Of a stretch of DNA of 57,502 bases, positions 19,035 through 28,199 are shown piece by piece. The stretch's first letter is position 1; every line of letters starts with the position of its first letter. A model generated the notes under the pieces. That model was not told the DNA's origin and searched no databases. It saw only the letters and a list, made by a program, of their open reading frames with translations. Position numbers and translations under genes: made by a program. Origin of the DNA: Okeania sp. SIO3I5 (lineage in GTDB: Bacteria > Cyanobacteriota > Cyanobacteriia > Cyanobacteriales > Microcoleaceae); contig NZ_JAAHHT010000042.1 of NCBI RefSeq assembly GCF_010672085.1, forward strand, positions 1 through 57,502, written 5' to 3'.

Positions 19035-19529
19035 TCACTCCACAGAATTAGGGCAAGTACCCAACCCCCAATCAACATAAAGTTCTCGCGGATCTGTATC
19101 ACGCAACCAGTCAATCAGTCTCTCCATATCCTGAACCGAATGCAACCCGATACACCCCGCAGTACCCGGAGAATAGCGATGATTCCAATCAATATGAATC
19201 TCAATCGCACTACGTTCAGTAGAATCTGGCCCCGTATAACTTATCGGCACAGTTACGGGCCCGATACCATCCGTGTATGCTGCACCAATGAAATTATCAA
19301 TTCCATCAGCCCATTCAATATCATTCACATACCATTGTCCCTCCGGTAGTGGTTCCAACGAACCCGCCCAAGAATCAGTTCCTATCCTAAAATTCTGCCT
19401 ACCAGGAGCGCCAGAATTGCAGTAAATAAAATCAACAGACTCATCGTCCTTGAAATACTCTAATTTTAGGAGATTGCAACCAGTGTAATCCTTTTTCCCT
19501 GTATTAGTCAGCAATAAAAAACTCGTCAT
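19035..19529 (-). CDS. L,D-transpeptidase-like (YkuD-type) wall enzyme
   Basis: 164 residues. The stretch AIEIHID (His112), then SPGTAGCIGL (Cys126), matches the His ... S/T-x-G-C active-site pattern of L,D-transpeptidase-like domains; Trp/Gly-rich strands precede it (WYVNDIEWADG). There is no signal peptide, so delivery would need the two small membrane proteins directly upstream. Its ATG overlaps the preceding stop by one base (TAATG). Likely the peptidoglycan-acting part of a lysis cassette; cleavage versus cross-linking activity cannot be told. Confidence 0.65.
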   Translation of the reverse strand: MTSFLLLTNTGKKDYTGCNLLKLEYFKDDESVDFIYCNSGAPGRQNFRIGTDSWAGSLEPLPEGQWYVNDIEWADGIDNFIGAAYTDGIGPVTVPISYTGPDSTERSAIEIHIDWNHRYSPGTAGCIGLHSVQDMERLIDWLRDTDPRELYVDWGLGTCPNSVE

Positions 19530-19915
19530 TAATTTCTCCTAATGATTTTTCTTTGAGCTACCTTACCCCTTTCCTGTTTTGTTGGTGTAGAAGGTGTTTC
19601 TCGTTTTACAGTTTGGTAGATTCTTTGAACTGTTGAAATGTAATATTGAGCAGACGACTCTGCATTAATAAGCCCTGACTTTTCCAAAGAAGATTCGCAG
19701 ATTGTTTCAACTTTATTAATTTTATTCCTGAGTTCTTCTAACTTTTGATTGTTACTTTTATTGGTATCTAACTTAGACTCTAAATCTTTGATTTTTTGTT
19801 TGTATTGATTATTAGTATAAGGTAGGAAAAAACCAGTACAAATTGTCATCATTATCAAAATGAATGTGAGTAATTCATTCTCAAACAACGGTATTTGTTG
19901 AATTGCTGGAATCAT
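19529..19915 (-). CDS. Membrane-anchored coiled-coil protein, holin- or spanin-like
   Basis: 128 residues with one N-terminal membrane segment (about 14-32, LLTFILIMMTICTGFFL) and then a charged coiled coil (about 38-90) with a basic tail. The topology resembles Rz-type spanins. It sits between a 3-TM protein (35-nt overlap) and the transpeptidase-like gene (1-nt overlap), a compact lysis-like unit. Confidence 0.6.
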   Translation of the reverse strand: MIPAIQQIPLFENELLTFILIMMTICTGFFLPYTNNQYKQKIKDLESKLDTNKSNNQKLEELRNKINKVETICESSLEKSGLINAESSAQYYISTVQRIYQTVKRETPSTPTKQERGKVAQRKIIRRN

Positions 19916-20186
19916 TTTGTTTTGACAATATATTTCTTATTTGTAACTCGTACCTGATGACTAAAATCAAGTATAGCAGGCTTATCAAGTCTGGTATCAA
20001 TACAAAGAAGGCAGGCTTAAAAATACCAGAGTGGAGAAGATAATCAATTCCTAAATTTAGGAACAAAAAGCCAATAGGAATTAAGCTAGTCTTCTTCTTC
20101 TCACTAATAAAAATTATAGCAAGAAGAAATAGCCCTAGGCTAATTAACGATGTACCTGGTATTAATATTACATCAACATCATTCAT
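19881..20186 (-). CDS. Small three-helix membrane protein, candidate holin
   Basis: 101 residues with three hydrophobic segments (about 9-28, 36-52 and 58-78) and a short polar C-terminus. Size and topology fit phage holins, though families are too diverse for recognition by eye. First gene of the lysis-like unit. Confidence 0.55.
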   Translation of the reverse strand: MNDVDVILIPGTSLISLGLFLLAIIFISEKKKTSLIPIGFLFLNLGIDYLLHSGIFKPAFFVLIPDLISLLYLILVIRYELQIRNILSKQNDSSNSTNTVV

Positions 20187-20280
20187 TTTTCTTGAGACAA
20201 AACTGTTGCGAATAAATTATACAACTAAAACCATTAATTTTATGAATTACATATCATGAAATTATTAGTCTATAAATCTA

Positions 20281-20934
20281 TTACTTACCAGTTTCATTAA
20301 CCTTTGTGAGCTTATCAGTATAATCGCCCGGATAAAGCCACCTGCCACTTAATTTAAACTTTGGGGGAATCTTGGTAGCTTCTGGAAACTTAGACAGCCA
20401 GATACCTATTGCCGCCAATGAAACTTCACCTCCAGTTCGGACACAAGAACATTTAATCCAATTGGCTTGCTCTTTTCCATTATAATTCGCATCAAGGGGT
20501 TCAGCGAACATGACCGTAAACATTTTCCCTCCTTTTCTTGACATTGAGGGATCTCCATCCAGATCGGTTTGCGCTCTGCCACTGCCAGCCTCTGCTTCTT
20601 CGTCCTCTTCCGCTGCCTTGTTTGCACGTGGTTTGTAGACTTTTACAGTGTCAGCTATCCCAAGCCTAGTCCTTGCTGCAGTTAATTCCGATGTCGTATT
20701 AATCCCCAGCCCTTGCAATAGTAGATTCGGTACTACAATAGTAGTGTGGTATCCTGTCGCTATTAATATCTTTGACAGAACAGACTCACCTCTCTCTGGC
20801 CTGTTATTGTTGATCGTCAACATTCTTGCTTCTGGTAAACCCGTGCCAGCGTCGGGATCAACATTTAATCCTCTATCTCCACTAAATTCAGGATTTGGAG
20901 GCTGTGAATCTTTTTGGGTTCTTCTCTTTCCCAT
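20281..20934 (-). CDS. Unknown protein with basic N-terminus
   Basis: 217 residues. Begins MGKRRTQKDSQPPNPE; a disordered acidic patch (AAEEDEEAEAGSG, about 106-120) divides two halves. C-terminal half WLSKFPEATKIPPKF and SGRWLYPGDYTD. No membrane segment. Possibly a virion protein by position; no family recognised. Separated from the upstream operon by a strong terminator. Confidence 0.55.
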   Translation of the reverse strand: MGKRRTQKDSQPPNPEFSGDRGLNVDPDAGTGLPEARMLTINNNRPERGESVLSKILIATGYHTTIVVPNLLLQGLGINTTSELTAARTRLGIADTVKVYKPRANKAAEEDEEAEAGSGRAQTDLDGDPSMSRKGGKMFTVMFAEPLDANYNGKEQANWIKCSCVRTGGEVSLAAIGIWLSKFPEATKIPPKFKLSGRWLYPGDYTDKLTKVNETGK

Positions 20935-21006
20935 ATCTAATCAATCTTGAACTGTTCCTCTTTCATTATGGCTTCATCACTGAGGCATTACTACAATATT
21001 TGATAA

Positions 21007-21044
21007 AAAAAACTGACTACTCCTATAGGGTTAGTCAGTTTTTT
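21007..21044 (-). terminator. Perfect 12-bp bidirectional terminator
   Basis: AAAAAACTGACT/AGTCAGTTTTTT, directly after the stop of the 412-residue gene; U-runs on both strands. It ends the transcription unit that starts at 27137. Confidence 0.9.
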
Positions 21045-21048
21045 AAGG

Positions 21049-22287
21049 TCACCTAAAAATTGCTGGTTTAGGTATTTTGTCCCAACCTATAAAAACTCCG
21101 CTTTTTGTTACTTCACAAATTTTCACCCTATATTTGATGGCGTCTAGCCTAATTTCTGCATATCTAAAAGCCACTGTTCCTGTAATCCTGGTTTTTCTTT
21201 TATCCGAAAATTCCTGCCCTAGCACCAAAACTTTTTTCTTTCGTTTGTATCTGGCAATATTTTTAGCTCCACTAGGTAGAAAGAAATTCTCCTCTTCAAA
21301 ATTGACACCAATAGTATTGAGAGCAGCTTTTATAACTCTCAAGGCATCTCCTTCAGTTTTTGCTATTGGGGCAAGTGTTATTTTTTTTTCTTCGTCCTTA
21401 TAAGGCCAAGAGTAATACCCTTTCTCCCATGTTAGAGGACTTCCTCCAGGGAAAAAATTATCACGTATTTTTTCCGAAAAATGCTTCATATCCTTCTCAT
21501 CGAGGAGGGACTCTCCATCTTTTTTTTCATCAGGAAAAATCACGAATTTGTTCAACCTAATATTCATTACAGCTCTTGGCTTTATCTCTTTATAGTCAGG
21601 AGCATTCCTGAAATAACCACCCGCAAAATATAACCGCAGATAAGGATGTCTTGTTGCACGATCTGTCTGAATATATTTAGTACATTCCTCTTCAGTCTCT
21701 TGTAGTTTAGACGATCGCATATAATCAACCAACTGTCGTCTCAACTCATAATAAGTCCCCACCATCAGAATATTCTCTTCAACAGTCCGATCGGGATAAA
21801 AAAGAATCTTTTGATGTCCCTCGTTAGCCACAATCTCTGGCGGCAGTAAACTCACCTTCTTGGGACGATTCTTGGCATCTTTCCCCCAAGGGTTAATAAG
21901 ATCCAATGGCAACCGCTTTGTAGACGGTAAATTTTTTCTAAACTCCCAAGCGAATTCCTCATCAAACCATTCATTGAAATCGTAGTCGCCCAAAAACCAG
22001 GCAATTGCCTGTCGGGAAATTAAAACCTGATTGATATTTTCTAGAAACTTTTCAGGTGTAGATATTATACTAATTTCATTCTTGGAATTAAACTTGATTC
22101 TATAAGGCTTACTTCTATCCGTCTGTAATAATTTTCCAAGATTTGTATCTTTTTTAATGTCTACATCTATTCCTCTTTGCTTAAACAATTCTTCTAAAAT
22201 GTCATCTCCCCAATTACTAATACCCTTCCCCTGGCCTCTCCCCCTACCTCCTCCTTTCCCCCTACCTTTACCTGACCCCTTAGGCAT
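21049..22287 (-). CDS. Unknown protein with Gly/Lys/Arg-rich N-terminal tail
   Basis: 412 residues. Residues 3-21 are a GKGRGKGG-type basic, glycine-rich tail; the rest is a soluble, charged globular protein without a recognised motif. The same kind of tail occurs in 24385-24747 and near the C-terminus of 24753-27137, suggesting a shared function such as nucleic-acid or particle binding. Last gene of its operon. Confidence 0.6.
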   Translation of the reverse strand: MPKGSGKGRGKGGGRGRGQGKGISNWGDDILEELFKQRGIDVDIKKDTNLGKLLQTDRSKPYRIKFNSKNEISIISTPEKFLENINQVLISRQAIAWFLGDYDFNEWFDEEFAWEFRKNLPSTKRLPLDLINPWGKDAKNRPKKVSLLPPEIVANEGHQKILFYPDRTVEENILMVGTYYELRRQLVDYMRSSKLQETEEECTKYIQTDRATRHPYLRLYFAGGYFRNAPDYKEIKPRAVMNIRLNKFVIFPDEKKDGESLLDEKDMKHFSEKIRDNFFPGGSPLTWEKGYYSWPYKDEEKKITLAPIAKTEGDALRVIKAALNTIGVNFEEENFFLPSGAKNIARYKRKKKVLVLGQEFSDKRKTRITGTVAFRYAEIRLDAIKYRVKICEVTKSGVFIGWDKIPKPAIFR

Positions 22288-22296
22288 AGAAAATCC

Positions 22297-22737
22297 TCAA
22301 GCTAAATTGGTGTAGTTAAATAGTGAAAATAGTGCACAAAGGCTTCCAGGCATTATCGCATCAGCCTCTCTGAACTTACAGGAGATAAAATCAAGTAAAC
22401 ATTTTATGCCTATTAAACAATCTCCATAATAATAATTTAACTCCTCGCACTTGTCTCTTTCTAAAACCATAAAGCACTCATCAGAAGGGGCACTCTTAAT
22501 CTTGAATATAGTTATGGTTTTGACCTCGAAACAGCAGTCAGTAATTTTATTTTTTATAACTAAATCCCCCGGTTTATATTTACTAACAACCACAATATTC
22601 CCCCCCCCCAAAAAAAAAAAACTGTTATAGCCCCAATTTCCCGGACCGCAATCTCCTGAAGTCAAATTTTTTGAAAATTTCTCCCTTAATAATGGGATTA
22701 GTTTATCTTTAAGAGCCATAGATTCTATTCCTTTCAT
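22297..22737 (-). CDS. Unknown protein containing a T12/G10 homopolymer tract
   Basis: 146 residues; the start lies 2 nt from the stop of the upstream gene. The codons for FFFLGGG come from 12 T followed by 10 G (22600-22621 on this strand), a very slippage-prone sequence. The frame is open as written, but length changes would shift it. No family recognised. Confidence 0.5.
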   Translation of the reverse strand: MKGIESMALKDKLIPLLREKFSKNLTSGDCGPGNWGYNSFFFLGGGNIVVVSKYKPGDLVIKNKITDCCFEVKTITIFKIKSAPSDECFMVLERDKCEELNYYYGDCLIGIKCLLDFISCKFREADAIMPGSLCALFSLFNYTNLA

Positions 22738-22739
22738 CC

Positions 22740-23267
22740 TTAATAAGAACCGACCAAATATGGATCAACACTATGGACAATATTTCCTTCAGCAACATTT
22801 AGTACCAAAGGAATTTCATAAGTAGCATTCAGAAGAAACATTGCCTCATTAATATTAGTATTTTGAGTGAAAGAAAACGTCATCCTTTCTAACTCATCAG
22901 GATTATAAATTGTTTGCTTCTCAAACTCAAAAATCAACATTAATGAATGACACAAACACTGCAAAACTGACCCACTATTCCAAGGATATTTCTCCCCATA
23001 AACCCCCTCTCCAAATGGGTCTTCCTTGACAGCCCACGTACCAAGATTAAAATCTACCTTGACATCCGTCAACTTAATAGTTACATATGGTTTGTCCAAA
23101 GAATCGTCGATCTCGGCAGTAATAAAATTCACTTGTTCATCCTCTGACTTATTAGCATTAAATACCTTCTGTAAATCTAATACCGAATAACACAAAAGAA
23201 GAGTGACACCTTCAAGAGTATCGCTTTGAATTATCGAACTTATCTGACTAGGATTTGCTATCTGCAT
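22740..23267 (-). CDS. Unknown 175-residue protein
   Basis: Soluble, mixed alpha/beta composition; QIANPSQISSIIQSDTLEGVTLLLCYS at the start suggests a helical onset. Tightly linked (2 nt) to the following 146-residue gene. No motif recognised; virion-region context only. Confidence 0.55.
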   Translation of the reverse strand: MQIANPSQISSIIQSDTLEGVTLLLCYSVLDLQKVFNANKSEDEQVNFITAEIDDSLDKPYVTIKLTDVKVDFNLGTWAVKEDPFGEGVYGEKYPWNSGSVLQCLCHSLMLIFEFEKQTIYNPDELERMTFSFTQNTNINEAMFLLNATYEIPLVLNVAEGNIVHSVDPYLVGSY

Positions 23268-23303
23268 ATTGCATACTCATGAAAACATATTTATTAATTA
23301 TAT

Positions 23304-24380
23304 CTAGGTAAATTGTATTTGTTGCCTCCTCGCAGCATCAATAATCCCCGCCCTATCAGCCAGCTCCTTGAAAGCCTCATAAAATTCCGAACCCCCCTCA
23401 GATAATGCCTCTTGCATCCAATTAGGAATATTTAAAATCCCGGCTGCTTGTTTTGTCTGTGTCTGAAATCTATCCGATAAAGTAAACTCCTCTTTATCAT
23501 TCCCTTTCGTTATCCCCGGAATCCCCAAATCTGCAAGGTAATCCCTACTTAATAATACCGATGCCTTTGAAGCAATATCTTTTCCAAGGCTGAACAGACT
23601 AGCGGCTATATTGGCCAGTGAAGACCTTATGTCCTCCATTATTGTCTCGCTCATTGTGAGCGAGAGAATACCAAGCATCCTTCTATCAATCTCCAAGTAA
23701 TTTTTACCAGTCTGATCGACGACAACTCTAGCAAGAGTTCGGCCACCCAACCCAGCCAGATTAATTGCAAGACTTTTCAGTAGCGTTTGCAGTTTCTGAA
23801 CTGATTCAGCGAAGAATTTTTCGGTAGACTGGTTAATGTCTACTTCGACTGCTGTTTCCACAAAGTTAAAGGTTTTCTCCACAAACTGTTCTCTAGTCAT
23901 TAGAGTGGTGACACCAACATTAGCAAGGAGAGTACCAACTGAAGCTGTGGAAAGTTTCGCTGCTCCACTTGCTCCTGCTATTGTACCTCCTGCTACTCCC
24001 AATACTTTCCCCCCCACAATAGTGCCAACTACGACGCCACCAAGGCCAGCAGCAATACCAGCAGCTCTCCCCAGAAAGGGGGTATCATCATCAGTTATCC
24101 AATTCCGGAAAAAACCCACATTACCACTGGTAATATTTTTCCATACAGCTTTAGCGCCACCCACTATATTCTGGGGATTAACGTCCTCCCTTAAATAACT
24201 AACATTTTCATTAACAATATCAACAACATTAGATGCTGTCTTTTTGAGATATTCCACCCCAGTACCAATGTTGCTAGTTATTTCGCTCCACAACCGCGAT
24301 GGATCGACACCATTGACGACGGTTCTTTTTTTTTTGCTGCCTCTGTTGTTTTCGGAACCTTTCTTTGCTGTTTTAGGCAT
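23304..24380 (-). CDS. Gly-zipper membrane protein with basic N-terminus
   Basis: 358 residues. Lys-rich start (KTAKKG, KKKR, ~1-20), then a glycine-zipper hydrophobic region at about 105-155 (AAGIAAGLGGVVVG, GTIVGGKVLG, GTIAGASG) typical of oligomeric membrane channels, and a helical C-terminal half. It could be a particle membrane protein or DNA-delivery channel; this is inference. 4 nt separate it from the basic-tail gene upstream. Confidence 0.6.
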   Translation of the reverse strand: MPKTAKKGSENNRGSKKKRTVVNGVDPSRLWSEITSNIGTGVEYLKKTASNVVDIVNENVSYLREDVNPQNIVGGAKAVWKNITSGNVGFFRNWITDDDTPFLGRAAGIAAGLGGVVVGTIVGGKVLGVAGGTIAGASGAAKLSTASVGTLLANVGVTTLMTREQFVEKTFNFVETAVEVDINQSTEKFFAESVQKLQTLLKSLAINLAGLGGRTLARVVVDQTGKNYLEIDRRMLGILSLTMSETIMEDIRSSLANIAASLFSLGKDIASKASVLLSRDYLADLGIPGITKGNDKEEFTLSDRFQTQTKQAAGILNIPNWMQEALSEGGSEFYEAFKELADRAGIIDAARRQQIQFT

Positions 24381-24384
24381 AATT

Positions 24385-24747
24385 TTATTCCTTTAAATTA
24401 GTTTTAATTTCAATTCTTGTCACTTCTTCTACACCCCCCAATTCTAGATCATTCAGCCCGATTTTTTCATCTTTCAACTTGGCATCAAGCTTTTGCAGCA
24501 GAACCTTTTTCTGCTGTTCTTCAGTCAAAGCTCCTGAGTTTATCAAGTCTAAATTAAGCCATGCCATAATTCGGGCGGCTTCTTGCCTCTCCTCTTCAGT
24601 TATAATTTTCTTGGCCTCTTCTGGAGTTAGAGGTTTAACCTTGGTGCTGTTAGATGACTGACCTCCACCCTTACCTCTACCTCCACCTTTACCTCCACCT
24701 TTACCTCTACCTCCACCTTTACCTTTACCTCTACCTTTTTTTGCCAT
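24385..24747 (-). CDS. Small protein with Gly/Lys/Arg-rich N-terminus
   Basis: 120 residues. Residues 2-30 are GKGKGGGRGK-type repeats (DNA is a CCACCTTTACC-like tandem repeat on the plus strand); residues ~40-115 are helical and charged (EEAKKIITEEERQEAARI). Resembles a basic linker or scaffolding protein. Starts 5 nt after the 794-residue gene. Confidence 0.6.
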   Translation of the reverse strand: MAKKGRGKGKGGGRGKGGGKGGGRGKGGGQSSNSTKVKPLTPEEAKKIITEEERQEAARIMAWLNLDLINSGALTEEQQKKVLLQKLDAKLKDEKIGLNDLELGGVEEVTRIEIKTNLKE

Positions 24748-24752
24748 GATTT

Positions 24753-27137
24753 TTATATCTTATCTTTAAATAGTTGAGCATACAGAGATAGCGCTTCCTC
24801 CTCGGTATCAAATGCTGCGACATTGATTTCACCATGATTGTTGATGAAGTCTTGCCGTGCGTCAATATCATTGATAATTATATCTGGGTCTTCATTGGGA
24901 AATCCCTTACCTTGACCTTTGCCTTTACCTTTGCCTTTACCTTCGTTTTTATTCTTTTTAAGTAGCTTAATGAACGCAGTAGTGTTAGAATACGTTTTAA
25001 CTGTAAGTTCCTGCCCAGTTTCTTGAAGGGCGTTCTTGTTGGTGACTTTTCTCCACTTGATACCGATACCTTTTCTTAGCAATACAACTAGCCTATAAAT
25101 TAGAAGAGCTAACTTATGTAATTCAGAACCTAGCATAGATAGATTTGTGAGACTCACTTGGTTCCTTGTTGTCTTGATGTTGGTTTCGGCTATTATATTT
25201 CCCAAACTTTCCAGATAGTCCTTTGATGTTAGAGGCTGCAACGGTAGCCTTCCATTGGGGGTTTTAATGTTAAATCGTAATCCTCGTGGAAATCCGAAAG
25301 CTTGAATTATACTTATTATTCTGGTTAAGATCGCAGTCAGCGTCTCCACTTCCTCAAATTCCCCATCCTCGGCAAGAGGGATCATTAAATTAAGCGGTAT
25401 TGCATATTTGCTCTCCAATGTGGGTCCCGCACCGCTAAACCTATATAATCGCTGCTGCATCTCAAGTCGATACAATTCCAATTCTCTAATGCTATTAATT
25501 TCTACCTTAGGATACTGAGACAAATCTTTTATATATTTACCTTCATCATCCCTGGGTTGATTAAGGTAATCAGGTATTTCCACTGGAAAACCTGTTTCTT
25601 TGCTATCGATCTGATATTCTTCCTCCCCAAACGTTGTTAGTTGGCCGTTCTCAGGAATGCCTAATAGTTTTCCTATTTTTTCTAAAAGTTCATTCTCTTG
25701 GGGACTACCAGGAGATAAGGATGCTAAATAAAGCTTTAGCTGGAGGTGATTGGTAATTAAATTTCCCTCTTCTATATCTGCTGCAGGGAATTCAGGCGTT
25801 ATCACCTGTTTATCTACTTTAAATTTTCCGGGGAAATATAAACTTCCCTGGGTTAAGACAAGCAACTGCAATAACTTACGATCGTCTGGGCTAAAACAAC
25901 AAGATTTCATTTTTTTCTTTCGCTTCTTTATTCGCCGAGGAGGGACGTTCACAACCCGCCTTGTTTTATCATACTTTGTTAGAGAACCGCCATTACCTGA
26001 ACTACCGCTACCAATGGGGGAACATTCGGGGTTTCTCTGAGCTTTAGAACCAGGTATAAGCCTATAATATTCTCTTCCAAATCGAGCCCATTGCCCCTCA
26101 AGCAATTGATGGTAATTGTATCTCACTCCCGACGCATTCCCGCTGACAGTCATGGTCGTCCCTGATCGTATTCTCCATACAATTCCCAAGAAAGAAGGAG
26201 GAATACTTCTGTCATAGCGTGTTCCATGGGGTGCTCTTGGCCCTGAGCGATTATCAACCACATTGATCCATGGAACCACCTGTCCATCACGTAGTGTATA
26301 GTGTAAAACTTCCGAGGTATAATAAACTTTCCAACTTCCCCATTTATCGCGATCTACCCTGGAGTGCATTTTCATAGTAGTTTTCCTTGGGTTGACATCA
26401 TATCTCCCCAGTCCTCGCAAGACTACGCCCACATCTAGCAGCTCTGAATGAATTGTATAGTGCGACTCCCGGGAGAACCAGACTATTTTATTCTCGCCGG
26501 AGTGAGTCTTGGCTGTATAGATATGATATGGCTTGATAAACACCTCTTGACAATCACTCTTAAAATCCTCTGGGTCAAAATTAGAATCGCCTGGATCATC
26601 CAATTTTTCAGTATACTCAAGAGTTTTTTCGTCTATCCATTTTAGTCCTTCCTCAAACTCTATTTCCTCCCCAGAATCTTCTTCTTCTCTACAATCAGGA
26701 ATTTCCTCAGCCTCAGTGAAAACATAAACACCACCAACAAAAGTTTCTTTAATATAAGTACAACCACTTTTTGCCACTTCGATCCTAAAAGTATCAAGTA
26801 AATAGCTAATAGCGCCCCCACCATGCCTATCTAGCTCAAAGCCGACTATACCAATCCCAAGCCCAAATGTTCCACCATTCTCGGTTGAAAGAGAAACCCC
26901 AATTCCTTTCCACATCGCCCCCACGCTAAGTTCTTGATTGGTTACAGTCAAACCTAAATTTTTCCACCCCAAACTAATACCATATTTTTTCTCAATACTC
27001 CCATCTTCTTGTATTTGATTCTCGAAAACTATACCCGCATTAATATTGGGCATCTGAAATTGCTTACCTCTTTTCCTCTCTAAAAGAGAAGTGTTAAGAT
27101 TTCTTGTTAGTGAATCATTCTTGGAAAGATCAGGCAT
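24753..27137 (-). CDS. Large unknown protein, first gene of the 27.1-21.0 kb operon
   Basis: 794 residues, the largest gene of the minus block. The N-terminal ~135 residues are glycine-rich beta strands; ~150-400 beta-rich with several Trp/Arg; a KKRKKKMK basic patch near 415; ~430-720 mostly helical; a GKGKGKGKGQGKG tail near 745; acidic end. No signal peptide and no recognised domain. Size, position and basic tail suggest a major structural protein. Its ATG lies one base from the divergent gene at 27139. Confidence 0.6.
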   Translation of the reverse strand: MPDLSKNDSLTRNLNTSLLERKRGKQFQMPNINAGIVFENQIQEDGSIEKKYGISLGWKNLGLTVTNQELSVGAMWKGIGVSLSTENGGTFGLGIGIVGFELDRHGGGAISYLLDTFRIEVAKSGCTYIKETFVGGVYVFTEAEEIPDCREEEDSGEEIEFEEGLKWIDEKTLEYTEKLDDPGDSNFDPEDFKSDCQEVFIKPYHIYTAKTHSGENKIVWFSRESHYTIHSELLDVGVVLRGLGRYDVNPRKTTMKMHSRVDRDKWGSWKVYYTSEVLHYTLRDGQVVPWINVVDNRSGPRAPHGTRYDRSIPPSFLGIVWRIRSGTTMTVSGNASGVRYNYHQLLEGQWARFGREYYRLIPGSKAQRNPECSPIGSGSSGNGGSLTKYDKTRRVVNVPPRRIKKRKKKMKSCCFSPDDRKLLQLLVLTQGSLYFPGKFKVDKQVITPEFPAADIEEGNLITNHLQLKLYLASLSPGSPQENELLEKIGKLLGIPENGQLTTFGEEEYQIDSKETGFPVEIPDYLNQPRDDEGKYIKDLSQYPKVEINSIRELELYRLEMQQRLYRFSGAGPTLESKYAIPLNLMIPLAEDGEFEEVETLTAILTRIISIIQAFGFPRGLRFNIKTPNGRLPLQPLTSKDYLESLGNIIAETNIKTTRNQVSLTNLSMLGSELHKLALLIYRLVVLLRKGIGIKWRKVTNKNALQETGQELTVKTYSNTTAFIKLLKKNKNEGKGKGKGKGQGKGFPNEDPDIIINDIDARQDFINNHGEINVAAFDTEEEALSLYAQLFKDKI

Positions 27138-27138
27138 T

Positions 27139-27720
27139 ATGGTAAAACACAGGATAGAAGAAAGAATCGCCGGAAACCTGCGATTAGGATTGAATCAATA
27201 TAACGACCAAAAAATAGAATTAATTAATTGTAACCAACTATTTCAAAAAGAAAAAGAAAAACGCCCTTTCGGAGAAGATTTTACAATTTTCTTTAGCTTT
27301 AATAATTTACTGTTGGTTCATCGGATATCAGCGCTGACAAGGCGGGACGCACCTGCCGATGAATTAACGACATCAGAATCACAAGCAATAGCAAATGAGC
27401 TAGAAAAACAGCAAATTTACACAGTCAAGGATGGGTTCGCAGCTCTTCTTACCTTTCACATTCAATCAGGTTTATTACCCGGTGCGAAATATAGCAGCGT
27501 TCTGCTATATAATTATGGTACGGAATCATACCTTCCTTTAATAACTCCTTATCTGTCAACGGATGCGCCAATGACAACTGATGAAGACCTGACAATATAT
27601 TGCTCTCTTTACATGACGAAACCTTTGACTGGTATCAATATATGTAACATTTTCGGAAGTTACGAGGGAACAATATCTTACACCTTCGAGTCTGGCCCCC
27701 AGGTGCACATTTATCCTTAA
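27139..27720 (+). CDS. Unknown protein divergent from the 794-residue gene
   Basis: 193 residues from the ATG at 27139 (the frame extends 16 codons upstream, inside the opposite gene; GGAAAG 11 nt before 27139 favours this start). Soluble, beta-rich C-terminus (YSSVLLYNYGTESYL). The only plus-strand gene in a 22-kb minus block. Function unknown. Confidence 0.6.
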   Translation: MVKHRIEERIAGNLRLGLNQYNDQKIELINCNQLFQKEKEKRPFGEDFTIFFSFNNLLLVHRISALTRRDAPADELTTSESQAIANELEKQQIYTVKDGFAALLTFHIQSGLLPGAKYSSVLLYNYGTESYLPLITPYLSTDAPMTTDEDLTIYCSLYMTKPLTGINICNIFGSYEGTISYTFESGPQVHIYP

Positions 27721-28157
27721 ATTTCTCCATTCAAATACTCGACTTTTATATTTAAAGTTTGAATCACTTAATCGTACTAAAGAGGTATTTGAGCTTATTT
27801 CGCTAATAATTTCACAACAACAAGGCAGCCTTTTTGTCTTCAACAAATTCTCTCTAATCATTATTATGAAAGAGACTCATATGTTTTTAACTACCCTTCT
27901 GGAAAGTTTCTGATAATATATCTATTGATATGTCCGTTAATAGATGTATTAACATTACTAACACAAAAACTCAAAATATGTTTGATATTTTTCAGCATTT
28001 ACTTTTTTTTAGCTTTTAGCTGAGGGCGACCAAACTTCTTTACAGCTCATGTGTAACAATTGTAGTTAGTTTGACTTAGAATTACTATAATTATAAATAA
28101 TTCTCGCCTCACCAAAATTAGTAAAATTTTGAGTTTTGTCTAGGGGGGTGCTGGAGA
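27721..28157. other. Intergenic region without recognised genes
   Basis: About 440 bp, AT-rich, between the plus gene ending at 27720 and the end of the ATPase-region operon. It should contain promoter elements for neither neighbour (both genes end here). I see nothing further in it. Confidence 0.5.
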
Positions 28158-28199
28158 CCATGATAATATTCAACTACTAGTCAGCGAATATTATCATGG
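28158..28199 (-). terminator. Perfect 14-bp inverted repeat at the operon end
   Basis: CCATGATAATATTC and GAATATTATCATGG pair with a 14-nt loop; a second overlapping palindrome (GCGAATATTA/TAATATTCGC) extends to 28211. It overlaps the stop of the 73-residue gene, consistent with a terminator of the long minus operon, though no U-run follows and an operator role is possible. Confidence 0.55.

Noticed and set aside
18859-19080. 73-residue plus ORF
   Set aside because: No ribosome site, overlaps the transpeptidase-like gene end, unusual composition. Fills part of a 190-bp gap but is not supported.
23836-24198. 120-residue plus ORF rich in Pro/Thr/Ala
   Set aside because: Antisense of the glycine-zipper region of the 358-residue gene; composition explained by that.
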